Made by a program: the position numbers and the translations under genes
DNA from: Anaerolineae bacterium
GTDB taxonomy: Bacteria > Chloroflexota > Anaerolineae > 4572-78 > J111
Assembly: GCA_016926805.1 (NCBI GenBank)
Contig: JAFGNV010000029.1
Location: 1 to 64,000 of the forward strand
DNA: 64,000 nucleotides
Direction of reading: 5' to 3'
In this document: positions 43,026 through 51,309 of the stretch, in pieces
How positions within the stretch are numbered: position 1 is the first letter of the stretch
How the letters are laid out: each line of letters opens with the position of its first letter
Notes under the pieces: generated by a model
The model's database searches: none
The model's input: only the letters and a program-made list of their open reading frames with translations
What the model was told of the DNA's origin: nothing

Positions 43026-44903
43026 CTAGCTTTCAGCCGATGAAACAACAACCGTTTCTTCAACTTCGGGGGGAGCTTGAAGCCTGGCCACTTCGTCGGC
43101 GGGAATTCCGCTGACCGACGCCTGTTCCTGATCTAAATCATTCGATTTCCCCAGGATGCGCCGCACAATTCTTTCAACCATTTCGAGAACGAATCGCTGC
43201 CGAAAACCGGCAATCCAGCCAATTAATACATATAGGGCAATAACCACAAAACTATCCAAAAGCTCTTCACGATTGAATGAAAGAAAACCAGCCGCAATGA
43301 TAAAATAAATCACAGCTCCCAAGACAAAACCCAGGATAGGTTGGGTCAGGTAATACATTATGTATTGAGGGTCGAAATTCCGTTTGTGAGAGACACGCCA
43401 GTAGAGACTATACAAGATACCGCTAACGCCTCCAATTCCTCCAGCCGCCGCTGAAAACCAACCAGATTTGATCACGTTAACCATCTCGCTCGATGAACCA
43501 AGCAATACACCCAGCTGATCTCTGAACAGGAGACCGGCCACAAACGCAACTAACCAGGTCAAAGCGTAGAAAAAAACAAATAGACCCCACGTATAAGACC
43601 AGCGCCCCAAATGTTGTTGGTGAGCCAGCATCGCTTTAACGGTAGCCACCCGATAGAGGGCTTCGTCGTACTGGCGAGCATCTTCAAAAATGATGTCTTG
43701 GGCCTCGCGCAGAATTTTGAAAGCAGCAGTAACTTCTTCTGCTCTGTCCAACCTGTTAGCAACTATATCATACAGGCGTTCAATTTCTCGGTCCAAACTT
43801 TCGCGGCGATCTCGTCCAATGTAGCGGGTTACTTCTCTGGCTTTTTCCGCATCTTCATCAACCTTGGCCCGTTGTTCAACTTTAAGAATGTAGTCGCTTT
43901 CTGGGATTGCGGCGTCAGACGGCAAGAGGTCCCTGGCGTCAATATCCATGGCCTGGCTGGCCATTCCGCCAATTGACTCAATTTTGGAGCGGGGCATAGA
44001 GAGACTGGGGGCGCCGGTAGCGGTACTGGGAGGTCTGCCCAGAGTAGAAGGTCGAGCCGTGTAGGTGGTGGCAGGGGTGGGCGCCGTGTAAGATGGAGGG
44101 GAGGGCGAAATTGGCCTGGGTGAATACCCTCCTGTTGGTCCGGAACTTACGGGAGAACTAACTGGCGCCGCCGTCGGCAATGGTTGGGCGGGGGGAAGGT
44201 TGGCCGGAGGGATGGTTGAGGTTGGAGCCGGGGTTTCGGCTTCTTCGGCCAGACCGGCCAGGTCATCTTCTGCTGCCAGGCCAGACAGGTCGTCTGCTTC
44301 GTCTACCTCACCGACAGGCATAGCCGAAACAACCGGCTTGGCCGCAGAAGGCGGTGGGGCTGCTGCCGGGGCAGTTTCTACCACTGTCGGCATGGGAGGT
44401 GGCGAGGCAGGGGCGCCTGATATGGGTTCAGATACAGGGGCCACGGGCGCCACAAGGACTGGTTGGGGAGCAGGTTCAGCCACAGGCATCGCCAGTTCCA
44501 AATCGGGAGGAGGCGCTTCCATCGCCATCGGCAGCCCCAGGTCGTCAACTACGTCTTCAAACGAAGTTACGTTGAATTCGTCATCATCTGCTTCGTTCAC
44601 CGGCAACGAATCGGACGCCGGGGGCCATAATGTTGCCGGGGTGGGAGCAGCCGGCATCGCCTGAGCCAGGGTGCTAAGATCCTCTGCGCCGGTCATCGGT
44701 GGGCGGGTCATTGCTATTTCTTCAGCCAATGCACTCAAATCGTCTTCAGCGGCAGGTGGTTCTGCTGCCGTCGTGATGGATTCGTCTTCTATGGGTGGTT
44801 TGGTTGGCCCACCAAAGAGAACATCAATGCCCTTGCCCTTTTTTGGCGTGAGTCCGAAAGTTTCCGGACCCTTATCTTTTAAACTAGCCCGCTTTCTCGC
44901 CAT
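43026..44903 (-). CDS. ParA-partner membrane protein with ParB-like N-terminal motif
   Basis: 625 residues. The basic N-terminus contains KKGKGIDVLFGG (21-32), closely matching the GLGKGINALF-type motif by which ParB/Spo0J N-termini contact ParA. Residues ~35-320 are Pro/Ala-rich and disordered with several acidic leucine motifs (EDDLSALAEE, AEDLSTLAQA, ADDLSGLAAE, EDDLAGLAEE). Then a helical, probably coiled-coil part ~330-425 and four TM helices ~434-456, 478-500, 518-541 and 552-568, with a short cytoplasmic C-terminus. No ParB DNA-binding domain. The gene overlaps the end of parA by 20 bases, so the pair is translationally coupled. Inferred role: a membrane cargo or anchor positioned by, or stimulating, the ParA ATPase. 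Not recognised as a named family. Confidence 0.8.
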   Translation of the reverse strand: MARKRASLKDKGPETFGLTPKKGKGIDVLFGGPTKPPIEDESITTAAEPPAAEDDLSALAEEIAMTRPPMTGAEDLSTLAQAMPAAPTPATLWPPASDSLPVNEADDDEFNVTSFEDVVDDLGLPMAMEAPPPDLELAMPVAEPAPQPVLVAPVAPVSEPISGAPASPPPMPTVVETAPAAAPPPSAAKPVVSAMPVGEVDEADDLSGLAAEDDLAGLAEEAETPAPTSTIPPANLPPAQPLPTAAPVSSPVSSGPTGGYSPRPISPSPPSYTAPTPATTYTARPSTLGRPPSTATGAPSLSMPRSKIESIGGMASQAMDIDARDLLPSDAAIPESDYILKVEQRAKVDEDAEKAREVTRYIGRDRRESLDREIERLYDIVANRLDRAEEVTAAFKILREAQDIIFEDARQYDEALYRVATVKAMLAHQQHLGRWSYTWGLFVFFYALTWLVAFVAGLLFRDQLGVLLGSSSEMVNVIKSGWFSAAAGGIGGVSGILYSLYWRVSHKRNFDPQYIMYYLTQPILGFVLGAVIYFIIAAGFLSFNREELLDSFVVIALYVLIGWIAGFRQRFVLEMVERIVRRILGKSNDLDQEQASVSGIPADEVARLQAPPEVEETVVVSSAES

Positions 44904-45651
44904 CTATTATTACCTCCGCCAGTTGTCTATATGCCTGCGCCCCCTCGTGGTCTGGCTCGTATTGTAAAAGGGGTACTTGAGCCACGGGCGCTTCGGCAAA
45001 TCTGATACTACTTTTTATAACCATCGGAAACACCTTGTCTCCAAAGATGGACCGAATTTCTGTCATTACTTCCTCAGCATGAAGTGTCCGGCTTTTATAC
45101 ATCGTTCCCAGGATGCCCCTGATTTGCAAATTGGGATTCACTTTGTCTTGAACGCGGTCAATCATTTCCAGCAAAAAGCGCATCCCGCGCATCGCCAGAT
45201 ATTCGGCTTGCAGGGGAATAATGACCTCATCACAAGCGGTTAACGCGTTCAGGGTGAGCAATCCCAGACTGGGAGGAGAGTCGATCAACACATAATCATA
45301 CTGGGGGCGCAGACTATCTATTCTTTCTTTCAGAATAGTCTCCCGTCCCATTACCGAAATAAGTTCCATCTCCGCGGCGGCCAGGTCGATATTGGCCGGA
45401 ACTACATCCAGATTGGGGGAAATGTCAAAAATAATATCGTGGATGGGTTTATTCTCGACCAAGACGTTGTAAATACTTTCCTCAAGTTCGTCGCTGTTGA
45501 GGCCGACAATGGTAGTTAAGGCCGATTGAGGGTCCAGATCGACCAGCAGCACCCGGCGATTCTGTTCGGCCAGCGCGGCTCCCAGATTGACCACGGTGGT
45601 TGTTTTACCCACCCCACCTTTTTGATTGGCGACCGTAATGATAGTTGCCAT
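44884..45651 (-). CDS. parA: ParA/Soj-family ATPase
   Basis: 255 residues. Start chosen at the ATG encoding MATIITVANQKGG, where the family begins; an in-frame ATG six codons upstream is possible. Deviant Walker A KGGVGKTT (residues ~11-18, including the signature lysine), switch I region DLDPQSALT, Walker B VLIDSPPSLG, and the ParA-specific PLQAEYLAMRG. ParA dimerises on ATP, binds DNA non-specifically and positions cargo; a partner peptide triggers hydrolysis. No ParB gene and no origin genes are nearby; the partner is instead the overlapping membrane protein. Likely expressed from the promoter at 45694-45722. Confidence 0.92.
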   Translation of the reverse strand: MATIITVANQKGGVGKTTTVVNLGAALAEQNRRVLLVDLDPQSALTTIVGLNSDELEESIYNVLVENKPIHDIIFDISPNLDVVPANIDLAAAEMELISVMGRETILKERIDSLRPQYDYVLIDSPPSLGLLTLNALTACDEVIIPLQAEYLAMRGMRFLLEMIDRVQDKVNPNLQIRGILGTMYKSRTLHAEEVMTEIRSIFGDKVFPMVIKSSIRFAEAPVAQVPLLQYEPDHEGAQAYRQLAEVIIDGEKAG

Positions 45652-45693
45652 AATCTTTCCGATAATCATAACCTAAACGTTAAAATCGTTTTC

Positions 45694-45722
45694 ATTATAC
45701 CACAAATAAGTGCTGTCGTCAT
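45694..45722 (-). promoter_or_regulatory. Promoter of the parA operon
   Basis: Read on -: ATGACG (45722-45717), 17-base spacer, TATAAT (45699-45694). The -10 sits in the left arm of a 13-bp inverted repeat shared with the divergent promoter. Predicted leader about 36 bases. Confidence 0.7.
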
Positions 45723-45752
45723 ATGTCAAGTTGGTTTTTACTTGACGTAATG

Positions 45753-45782
45753 TTGTGTTAAGATTGATTTTTGTGGTATAAT
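45753..45782 (+). promoter_or_regulatory. Promoter of the SH3b protein gene
   Basis: TTGTGT (45753-45758), 18-base spacer, TATAAT (45777-45782). The -35 is weak. Leader of about 28 bases with GGAGG ten bases before the ATG. Confidence 0.6.
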
Positions 45783-45816
45783 AATGATGTGGTAACGAAC
45801 TGGAGGTTGACGAGTT

Positions 45817-46785
45817 ATGAGTGGCCGGCATTGGAGTTTAGCCGTCGTTTTGATTTTAATCAATTATCTCATTTTTGCGACGCTATTTAGCCAACTCCTG
45901 GAAACAGATTTTAGCCTGAGTTATGCCACCCGGACACCCATTCCTACCTTTACCCCGGCCCCGGCCCAACCCTTTGTGATCGTGCCCACGCTGACCCCAC
46001 CCACCCCCGTGCCCACGCCGACCGCCACGCTCGTTTTGGCCGACCCGGATGCAGGCCCCGCCGGAGGTTCGGTTCCGGCGGAGGTGAGCGCTGCAAGCGA
46101 GTCACCCGCTCAACCAGGCAGGGGACCAAATCTGGTTTCCCCTGGGGCGGTCAATATTCGTTCCGGTCCTGGCCTCAATTATACGGTGATGGGCACCCTG
46201 AACGCAAACACGGCTATGCCCATTGTGGGGCGCAACGGTGATGCTTCGTGGTGGCAGATAGAAATCACCAACGGCGCCGTTGGTTGGGTATCGGATGCGG
46301 TGGTGAGCACCAGCAATACGGGAGATGTGCCTATGGTTGAATCGCCTGCGCCACCGCCAGCTTCCACCCCCGTACCGGCGCAGCCTGCCGCCAGTAGTCC
46401 TCCACCCCAACCAAAATATCAATTTGAACCCATCGGCTGGTGGGACGATGGCAACAAAGGGTTGACCCGTTTTTACGGCGATATTACCGATCTGAACGGC
46501 AATCCGGTAGATGGCGTTTTTGTCCGGGCCACCTGTGGCGACTACGCTACTATTTCTTATCCCTCCGGCCCGGTGGGTTGGGGCGCTTACAATGAGGGTC
46601 ACGATTGGCCGCCTGGTTTTTATGACATTACGGTTGATACCAAACCTGTGCCCTGCGTCTGGACTCTGAGTGTTGTTGATACCGACGACCGCGAAACCGT
46701 CAAAGCTGTTTTATCCGAGGTGGTCCCGGTTGAAGTGACCATGGATAAGTCCATCATTGTGGCGGGCTGGAAGAAAAACTGGTAG
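45817..46785 (+). CDS. Secreted or membrane-anchored SH3b-domain protein
   Basis: 322 residues. N-terminal hydrophobic anchor ~7-25, a Pro/Thr linker (TPTPTATLV), a bacterial SH3 (SH3_3) domain ~103-165 (VNIRSGPGLNYTVMGTL, WWQIEI, GWVSDAVV), a Pro-rich linker, and a C-terminal Ig-like domain ~215-310 (GDITDLNGNPVDGVFVRATC, GFYDITVDT). SH3b domains in such proteins usually bind wall glycan or peptides. It faces the ParA operon across a symmetric promoter region and ends 8 bases from the convergent glycosyltransferase. Function unknown; extracellular carbohydrate or wall contact is inferred. Confidence 0.85.
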   Translation: MSGRHWSLAVVLILINYLIFATLFSQLLETDFSLSYATRTPIPTFTPAPAQPFVIVPTLTPPTPVPTPTATLVLADPDAGPAGGSVPAEVSAASESPAQPGRGPNLVSPGAVNIRSGPGLNYTVMGTLNANTAMPIVGRNGDASWWQIEITNGAVGWVSDAVVSTSNTGDVPMVESPAPPPASTPVPAQPAASSPPPQPKYQFEPIGWWDDGNKGLTRFYGDITDLNGNPVDGVFVRATCGDYATISYPSGPVGWGAYNEGHDWPPGFYDITVDTKPVPCVWTLSVVDTDDRETVKAVLSEVVPVEVTMDKSIIVAGWKKNW

Positions 46786-46793
46786 CGTGATAC

Positions 46794-49247
46794 CTACTCG
46801 AGGCGAAATGGGTTGGTGACAGCTACGGGTTGTTGGGCGGCATTAACCGTATTCAGGCTGAGCCGCAGACGATAGATTCCTGGGTCCAGATTGTTCAAAA
46901 AGAAATCGTATTGCCCCCTGATAATCTCCCCTGCTAACCATTCATCAATAGGATAATCCACTCCCGCCACAGGATAGGTGAACAACAGCGGCGTTGGTTC
47001 TCCGTGGTTGGTGATCACCTGGACGGTCAATTGATCGGCCAGGGTCTGAACTGGCTGATGGGGCCGCCAATAAGCCACCAAATGTAGCGGATCGCCTGGC
47101 TGCAAGGGAGTTTCTGGTGTAGAACGATGCCCCAGTTTGTAGAGATCGTAGCCTAGCAAAGTGATCTCAGACATCGGAGTGTCGAGCGGCTCCTGGATGT
47201 TGAAGGCCTCGAGAGGCAGGGGGGGCTCTCGCCGTGTAATCTCCACATCTGTCAATTTGATAAAATCTGTTGTTTTCCCCTTGTTCCCCTTCGTGACCGG
47301 CAGGCGTTGGCCGGTTTCACTCTGGTACAATCCCACAATCAGGCAATGTTGGCCCGGCGGTGTGCCCGGCTCAATGAAAACGCCGTGGCCATCAACCACC
47401 AACTCCCCGGCAGGCCAATCCAAGGTAGGCGCGAGCGGCGGTGCATCTCGTTGCCCAACCACGTGATTGGCCGGATCCAGAACCTGTACAAACACGGTGT
47501 AAGGTTCAGCAAGCAAAGTATCAGTTTTCCATACCAGAACAAGCTGTAAAATCTCGCCCGGCGCAAGTTGGGTTGAGGAGAGAGCATAGCCCGTGAGTCG
47601 GATGTGCTCTCCCAGTTGATAGTCAACGGAGAGCATGTTGTCTTGGAGATTTGTTTGAGGACTGGCGTAACTCACCAGCCGGACGTTGCCAAACCATTGA
47701 TCGGAGGCTTTGTAGAGATTTGTATCCAGCCACTTCTCAATCAGGCCCGTGGGGTCGGCCTGGTGCGCGGCCCAATACACGGTGTAGATGTGGTCGGCGG
47801 TGTGAGTAATGGTCTGCAATTCACTCAACGTGGTGGCCTCATCCAGGGGACGCTGGCGGGGTAAAGGATGAATAGGTATTGAGGTGATCGGAGCGCGCTC
47901 GAAATAGTAATTGAATACGTCCTGTTGTCCCTCCGCATGCAGGATGATCGCATCGTTTCGTCCGCCAATGGCTTTGATAAAGTTGACAATGCCCCGGTAG
48001 TTGTCACGGGCATAGGACGGGTTGGTGTAGTAGTGATAAAGAGAGATGACGGAGGTGATGCTCAGTCCGAGGAGTAACGTACCGCCGATAAGATGGCTGG
48101 CCAGGGGAGGATGGTGTAGGGCGTATTGCCTGGACCGTTGTCGTCGAAGATTGCCGGTGAGGACCAATAGTTCAACGAACCAGGCCAGCAGCAAGGCCAG
48201 AGGCGGGGTAGCGACGAGCAAGAATTTTAGAAAGGCCGGGCTAAAGATGATGGTGGTGAGTAACGCCGGCAGCAAAAACCAGAGGTAGAGAAAAGACAGA
48301 GATAAATAGAGATGCTGAAACGTGACCGGTGAGCCATGGCCGATGATTCGCGGCCCGTAATATGTGAGCCAGGGAATAGCCAGCAGCACAACGCCCAGGG
48401 CAATAGCCGGGAGCAGTCCCTCTTCAAGAGGCCAGGAAAGACCGAAAAGAAGCGTGGTGGCCATCGCCCCGGAGACTTCGTGTAGTGATATGATTATCTG
48501 TTGGGAGGGCCAAGTGGTCAGTTGCCGCCAGGCAACGGGCAGCCAGGAAAGATAGAACAGAAAGGGAATAAATTGCAGACCAAGCCAGGTTAGTAATTGT
48601 GAATTGTGAATTGTGAATTGTGAATTGTGAATGAGATAGAAAAGGATTACCAGATTTATTGCTATAATAATAACGGGATAAGCATAGTGCGTGTAGAGTC
48701 CGGCGGTGGCGGTAAGAATATAGGCCAGGTTCAGCCAGATATTGGAGGCACGATCAATAAAGATTAAGCCCAGCAGTACCGTGAGACAGCCCAAAAACGC
48801 CAGCAGCATGTACATCCGCGCTTCTTGCGAGTAGTAAACTTGCAGCGGCGAAATTGCGGCAATGAATCCGGCTATCACCCCCACCCGCCGATAGAACAGG
48901 CGTGTCCCCAGCCGGTAAATCAGATACACCACGCCCACCCCCAGGATGGCCGATAGGGACCGCAGACCGATTTCGCCGTCGCCCCAAATGGCTATCCAGA
49001 TTTTGAGCAGCCAGTAGTAAAAGGGGGGATGGATGTCAAAGGCCGTGCGCCGGGCAATTTCAACAAAGCTTCGCCGGGCCAGGGCCACGCTGTTGCCCTC
49101 GTCGGACCAGAGCGACTGGCTGGAGAGTTGGTAGAAGCGGAGCAGCGTGGCCAGGAGCAAAACGAGGGGCAGGGTGAGGCGGTGGGCCAGCCGAGAAGCG
49201 CGGGGTGAAATGTGAATTACGGTCTGCGGGTTGCGTAACGTCGCCAA
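46794..49247 (-). CDS. GT39/ArnT-like polytopic glycosyltransferase
   Basis: 817 residues, TTG start overlapping the end of the upstream glycosidase gene by 31 bases; no clear Shine-Dalgarno. GT-C fold: TM1 ~25-42, then the loop with SLWSDEG and HPPFYYWLLK, in which the acidic residues are catalytic in the family, YSQEARMY, and about eleven TM helices to ~390. A soluble C-terminal beta-rich region follows (~480-817). Uses a polyprenyl-phosphate sugar donor to glycosylate proteins or lipids outside the membrane. A run of five 7-base units (48595-48629) lies in the coding sequence in a loop near 207-220. Co-oriented with the glycosidase, so both probably act on one surface glycan. Confidence 0.85.
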   Translation of the reverse strand: MATLRNPQTVIHISPRASRLAHRLTLPLVLLLATLLRFYQLSSQSLWSDEGNSVALARRSFVEIARRTAFDIHPPFYYWLLKIWIAIWGDGEIGLRSLSAILGVGVVYLIYRLGTRLFYRRVGVIAGFIAAISPLQVYYSQEARMYMLLAFLGCLTVLLGLIFIDRASNIWLNLAYILTATAGLYTHYAYPVIIIAINLVILFYLIHNSQFTIHNSQLLTWLGLQFIPFLFYLSWLPVAWRQLTTWPSQQIIISLHEVSGAMATTLLFGLSWPLEEGLLPAIALGVVLLAIPWLTYYGPRIIGHGSPVTFQHLYLSLSFLYLWFLLPALLTTIIFSPAFLKFLLVATPPLALLLAWFVELLVLTGNLRRQRSRQYALHHPPLASHLIGGTLLLGLSITSVISLYHYYTNPSYARDNYRGIVNFIKAIGGRNDAIILHAEGQQDVFNYYFERAPITSIPIHPLPRQRPLDEATTLSELQTITHTADHIYTVYWAAHQADPTGLIEKWLDTNLYKASDQWFGNVRLVSYASPQTNLQDNMLSVDYQLGEHIRLTGYALSSTQLAPGEILQLVLVWKTDTLLAEPYTVFVQVLDPANHVVGQRDAPPLAPTLDWPAGELVVDGHGVFIEPGTPPGQHCLIVGLYQSETGQRLPVTKGNKGKTTDFIKLTDVEITRREPPLPLEAFNIQEPLDTPMSEITLLGYDLYKLGHRSTPETPLQPGDPLHLVAYWRPHQPVQTLADQLTVQVITNHGEPTPLLFTYPVAGVDYPIDEWLAGEIIRGQYDFFLNNLDPGIYRLRLSLNTVNAAQQPVAVTNPFRLE
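48595..48632. repeat. Five-copy 7-base tandem repeat inside the GT39 gene
   Basis: Unit AATTGTG, five perfect copies (48595-48629) plus three bases. On the coding strand three units make seven codons, giving the repeated peptide IHNSQFT. Copy-number change by one or two units would shift the frame. Confidence 0.9.
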
Positions 49248-50965
49248 ATTATCAATATCCCTGCTGCCAGAATGATTAACCCCATTAACATTCCTCCCAG
49301 GCTTGTTATGCCGGATTGACTATGCACCACATAACCATCAATCCACACCGGCCCTTCGATGACTTCCAGGTTGACCCGGTGAGAACGCGAAATCAGAGTG
49401 TTGACCAGATTAATGCTCAAGGCGCCGGTGGCGTTGCTCAAATCAACCTCAACCGGCCCGGTATCGTCCACCTGCATCCGCAAGCGACCGCTGCCAAGCA
49501 ACACCACATCCAGGCGACTGCCCACAAAGGAAAAGGTTGCCGTGTCGCCGGGCCGCCCGGCCAACGCCGTGCCAAAGGTGGCCGCATCGTGTGGGCTTGG
49601 TTGCCAGCCACCCTGATAATTGACGGTCCAGTGGTCGGCTTGATGCCAGCCCTGGTACATCATCGGTACTTGCCGGGTCTGCTCCTTGATTTTATCGTAA
49701 ACTGGCAGCGGTGTGAAATCCGGCTCAACCATGCGGAAATAGTATTGGGGATTGCTCTCTTTTTCCCGTTCGTCGGCCTGTTTAAAAAACCAGTAGAAAC
49801 CGACCCCAACCCACGGCCATTCTTTTTGCATGCGCTGGTAAGCCAGGGCGGCGTAGCGAGCCTGCTGCTCCAGGCTAACCTGCCCGTACACTGGTGGAAT
49901 GTTGCTCTCCGGCGGCACAGCGTTCCAGCCTAACTCGCTGAGCCAGATGGGTTTGTGGGCGTCGCCGTTGCGCACCATCACCTCGCGGATGTATAGGGGC
50001 CGGGAGAAGTTGAGCACGCGAGGCTGCATTCGCCGGTCGGTGGGGCCGCTCCACAGCCCGTAGCCCTGCATGGCCAGCACGTCAAAATAGGGCGTGGCGC
50101 CAGCATCATACATTTGCTGGAGAAATAATACATCGCTCAGGCCGCCGGGGCTGGTGGGCCAGCCATTGGCATCGTAGCGTCGCACCCGATCTAACTCAAT
50201 GGTGGCGGCCAGGGCCCCCATCACCACGATGGCGTCGGCGTCAACCGCTTTAACCCGGGTGTAACCTTCTTTGAGTAGTTGGGTGTATTCTTCGGCGCTG
50301 ATGGGATACTCGCCCCACTCGGGATAAATGTTGGGTTCGTTCCAAATCTGGTAAGCCGGAATCCGGCCCCGGTAGCGCGTGACCACCGCTTCCACAAAGT
50401 CGCCATAATCGCTCAGATGATCGGGTGGGGCAAACGTGCCCACCGTGTCGGTCAGCGCCCGGGTCCAGGCGGGGGGATTGCTCAGCCGGGCCATAATTTT
50501 GAGGTCGTATTTATCGGCCAGGTTCACAATATGGTCGTACTTGGCCCAGGCCGACTGGTATGGCTCGTGGCGGCGGTCTTCAAAATCACCTTTGCCGTGG
50601 ATTTCAATATCCTCCCAGGTAAATTCCTGTCGAATCCACTTGATGCCGGCCTCAGAAATCAGACGCATCGCTTCTTCACGCTTGGCCGGTTCAACCTCGG
50701 TTTGCAGAAAAGTATTGACCCCATAGGGATTGACGTTGGCATACTGCACCGGCACGTCGTCGGCAGTTTTCAGGGGTGGCTGCAAGCGAGTCAGAAAATA
50801 TTGAATGGTTCCTGAGATTTGGGGCAGGAGGGTCTCTTCGCCGGTGAGGTTGAACAGGACTGTTTGTAATTGGTTGCGGGTCAACCAGAGAGTCCCGGCC
50901 AGGAGTAAGACCAACGCCCAACCCATGAGAATTTTCCGCCTGAGAGGTGGTAAATTACGTTTCAT
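49217..50965 (-). CDS. Membrane-anchored clan GH-A glycoside hydrolase
   Basis: 582 residues from the ATG at 50965, which is followed at once by a basic stretch and a TM anchor (~13-32); an upstream in-frame start 26 codons earlier lies before the predicted promoter. TIM-barrel glycosidase ~75-420: acid/base Glu in QIWNEPNI, nucleophile Glu in IWLSELGWN, plus WIRQEFTWEDIE. This E-P and E-L-G-W pair is typical of clan A (GH5/39/53-like). A beta-sandwich ~460-550 follows, then a second TM ~555-575 (LGGMLMGLIILAAGILII), so the enzyme is tethered outside the cell at both ends. Substrate unknown. Its end overlaps the GT39 gene start. Confidence 0.82.
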   Translation of the reverse strand: MKRNLPPLRRKILMGWALVLLLAGTLWLTRNQLQTVLFNLTGEETLLPQISGTIQYFLTRLQPPLKTADDVPVQYANVNPYGVNTFLQTEVEPAKREEAMRLISEAGIKWIRQEFTWEDIEIHGKGDFEDRRHEPYQSAWAKYDHIVNLADKYDLKIMARLSNPPAWTRALTDTVGTFAPPDHLSDYGDFVEAVVTRYRGRIPAYQIWNEPNIYPEWGEYPISAEEYTQLLKEGYTRVKAVDADAIVVMGALAATIELDRVRRYDANGWPTSPGGLSDVLFLQQMYDAGATPYFDVLAMQGYGLWSGPTDRRMQPRVLNFSRPLYIREVMVRNGDAHKPIWLSELGWNAVPPESNIPPVYGQVSLEQQARYAALAYQRMQKEWPWVGVGFYWFFKQADEREKESNPQYYFRMVEPDFTPLPVYDKIKEQTRQVPMMYQGWHQADHWTVNYQGGWQPSPHDAATFGTALAGRPGDTATFSFVGSRLDVVLLGSGRLRMQVDDTGPVEVDLSNATGALSINLVNTLISRSHRVNLEVIEGPVWIDGYVVHSQSGITSLGGMLMGLIILAAGILIIWRRYATRRP

Positions 50966-50976
50966 TGTGGGATAGC

Positions 50977-51005
50977 ATTGTACTGTAAGGGAGAGGGGGG
51001 AGCAA
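50977..51005 (-). promoter_or_regulatory. Promoter of the glycosidase gene, very short leader
   Basis: Read on -: TTGCTC (51005-51000), 17-base spacer, TACAAT (50982-50977). The -10 is 11 bases from the ATG at 50965, predicting a leader of about 5 bases, and no Shine-Dalgarno is present. Confidence 0.55.
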
Positions 51006-51035
51006 ACAGGGGATGGCTCACCTGCTCTTTCGCAT

Positions 51036-51064
51036 TTGACCAAACCCTTACGCTCTTATATAAT
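51036..51064 (+). promoter_or_regulatory. Promoter of tRNA-Val
   Basis: TTGACC (51036-51041), 17-base spacer, TATAAT (51059-51064), 11 bases before the mature tRNA 5' end. Near-consensus, as expected for a stable RNA gene. Confidence 0.88.
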
Positions 51065-51075
51065 TTGAGAGGCGT

Positions 51076-51149
51076 GGGCGGTTAGCTCAGTTGGCTAGAG
51101 CGCCTCGCTTACACCGAGGAGGTCACAAGTTCGAGTCTTGTACCGCCCA
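51076..51149 (+). tRNA. tRNA-Val (anticodon TAC)
   Basis: 74 bases fold as a complete cloverleaf: acceptor GGGCGGT/ACCGCCC, D stem GCTC/GAGC, anticodon stem CCTCG/CGAGG with loop CTTACAC (anticodon TAC), five-base variable loop AGGTC, T stem ACAAG/CTTGT with loop TTCGAGT, discriminator A. The 3' CCA is not encoded (CCT follows). It has its own promoter and terminator, so it is a single-gene unit. Confidence 0.97.
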
Positions 51150-51173
51150 CCTGCTGTCCGCGCCCGGAAAAGG

Positions 51174-51199
51174 CCGTCCCGTTTCAGGGGCGGTTTTTT
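51174..51199 (+). terminator. Intrinsic terminator of tRNA-Val
   Basis: Stem CCGTCCC (51174-51180) / GGGGCGG (51187-51193) with one G-T pair, six-base loop, then six T. Confidence 0.9.
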
Positions 51200-51309
51200 A
51201 TTGCGTTCGTCTTTGTCAGGAGATAACGAGGGAAATCGGGATTCACGAGTTCTTTTCTCGACCAGGATTTCCAATCTGCAAATTTATTATTTTTTACAAG
51301 GAGTTGAGG

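Larger units (their letters stand above)
45694..45782. repeat. Symmetric inverted repeat spanning divergent promoters
   Basis: Perfect 13-bp arms 45694-45706 (ATTATACCACAAA) and 45770-45782 (TTTGTGGTATAAT), each containing the -10 box of the promoter facing outward. A second inverted pair, GTCAAG (45725-45730) and CTTGAC (45741-45746), lies near the centre. The layout fits a shared operator that would control parA and the SH3b gene together. Confidence 0.65.

Noticed and set aside
45652-45816. parS-like centromere site beside parA
   Set aside because: The inverted repeats here do not resemble the TGTTTCACGTGAAACA-type parS consensus and coincide with promoter elements.
48595-48632. CRISPR-like array
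   Set aside because: The 7-base units are directly adjacent without spacers and lie in a coding frame, so this is a microsatellite.
51091-51309. N-terminal extension of the oxidoreductase frame that starts inside tRNA-Val
   Set aside because: It overlaps a complete tRNA and its terminator; the ATG at 51310 has AAGGAG at 6 bases and begins the Rossmann fold.
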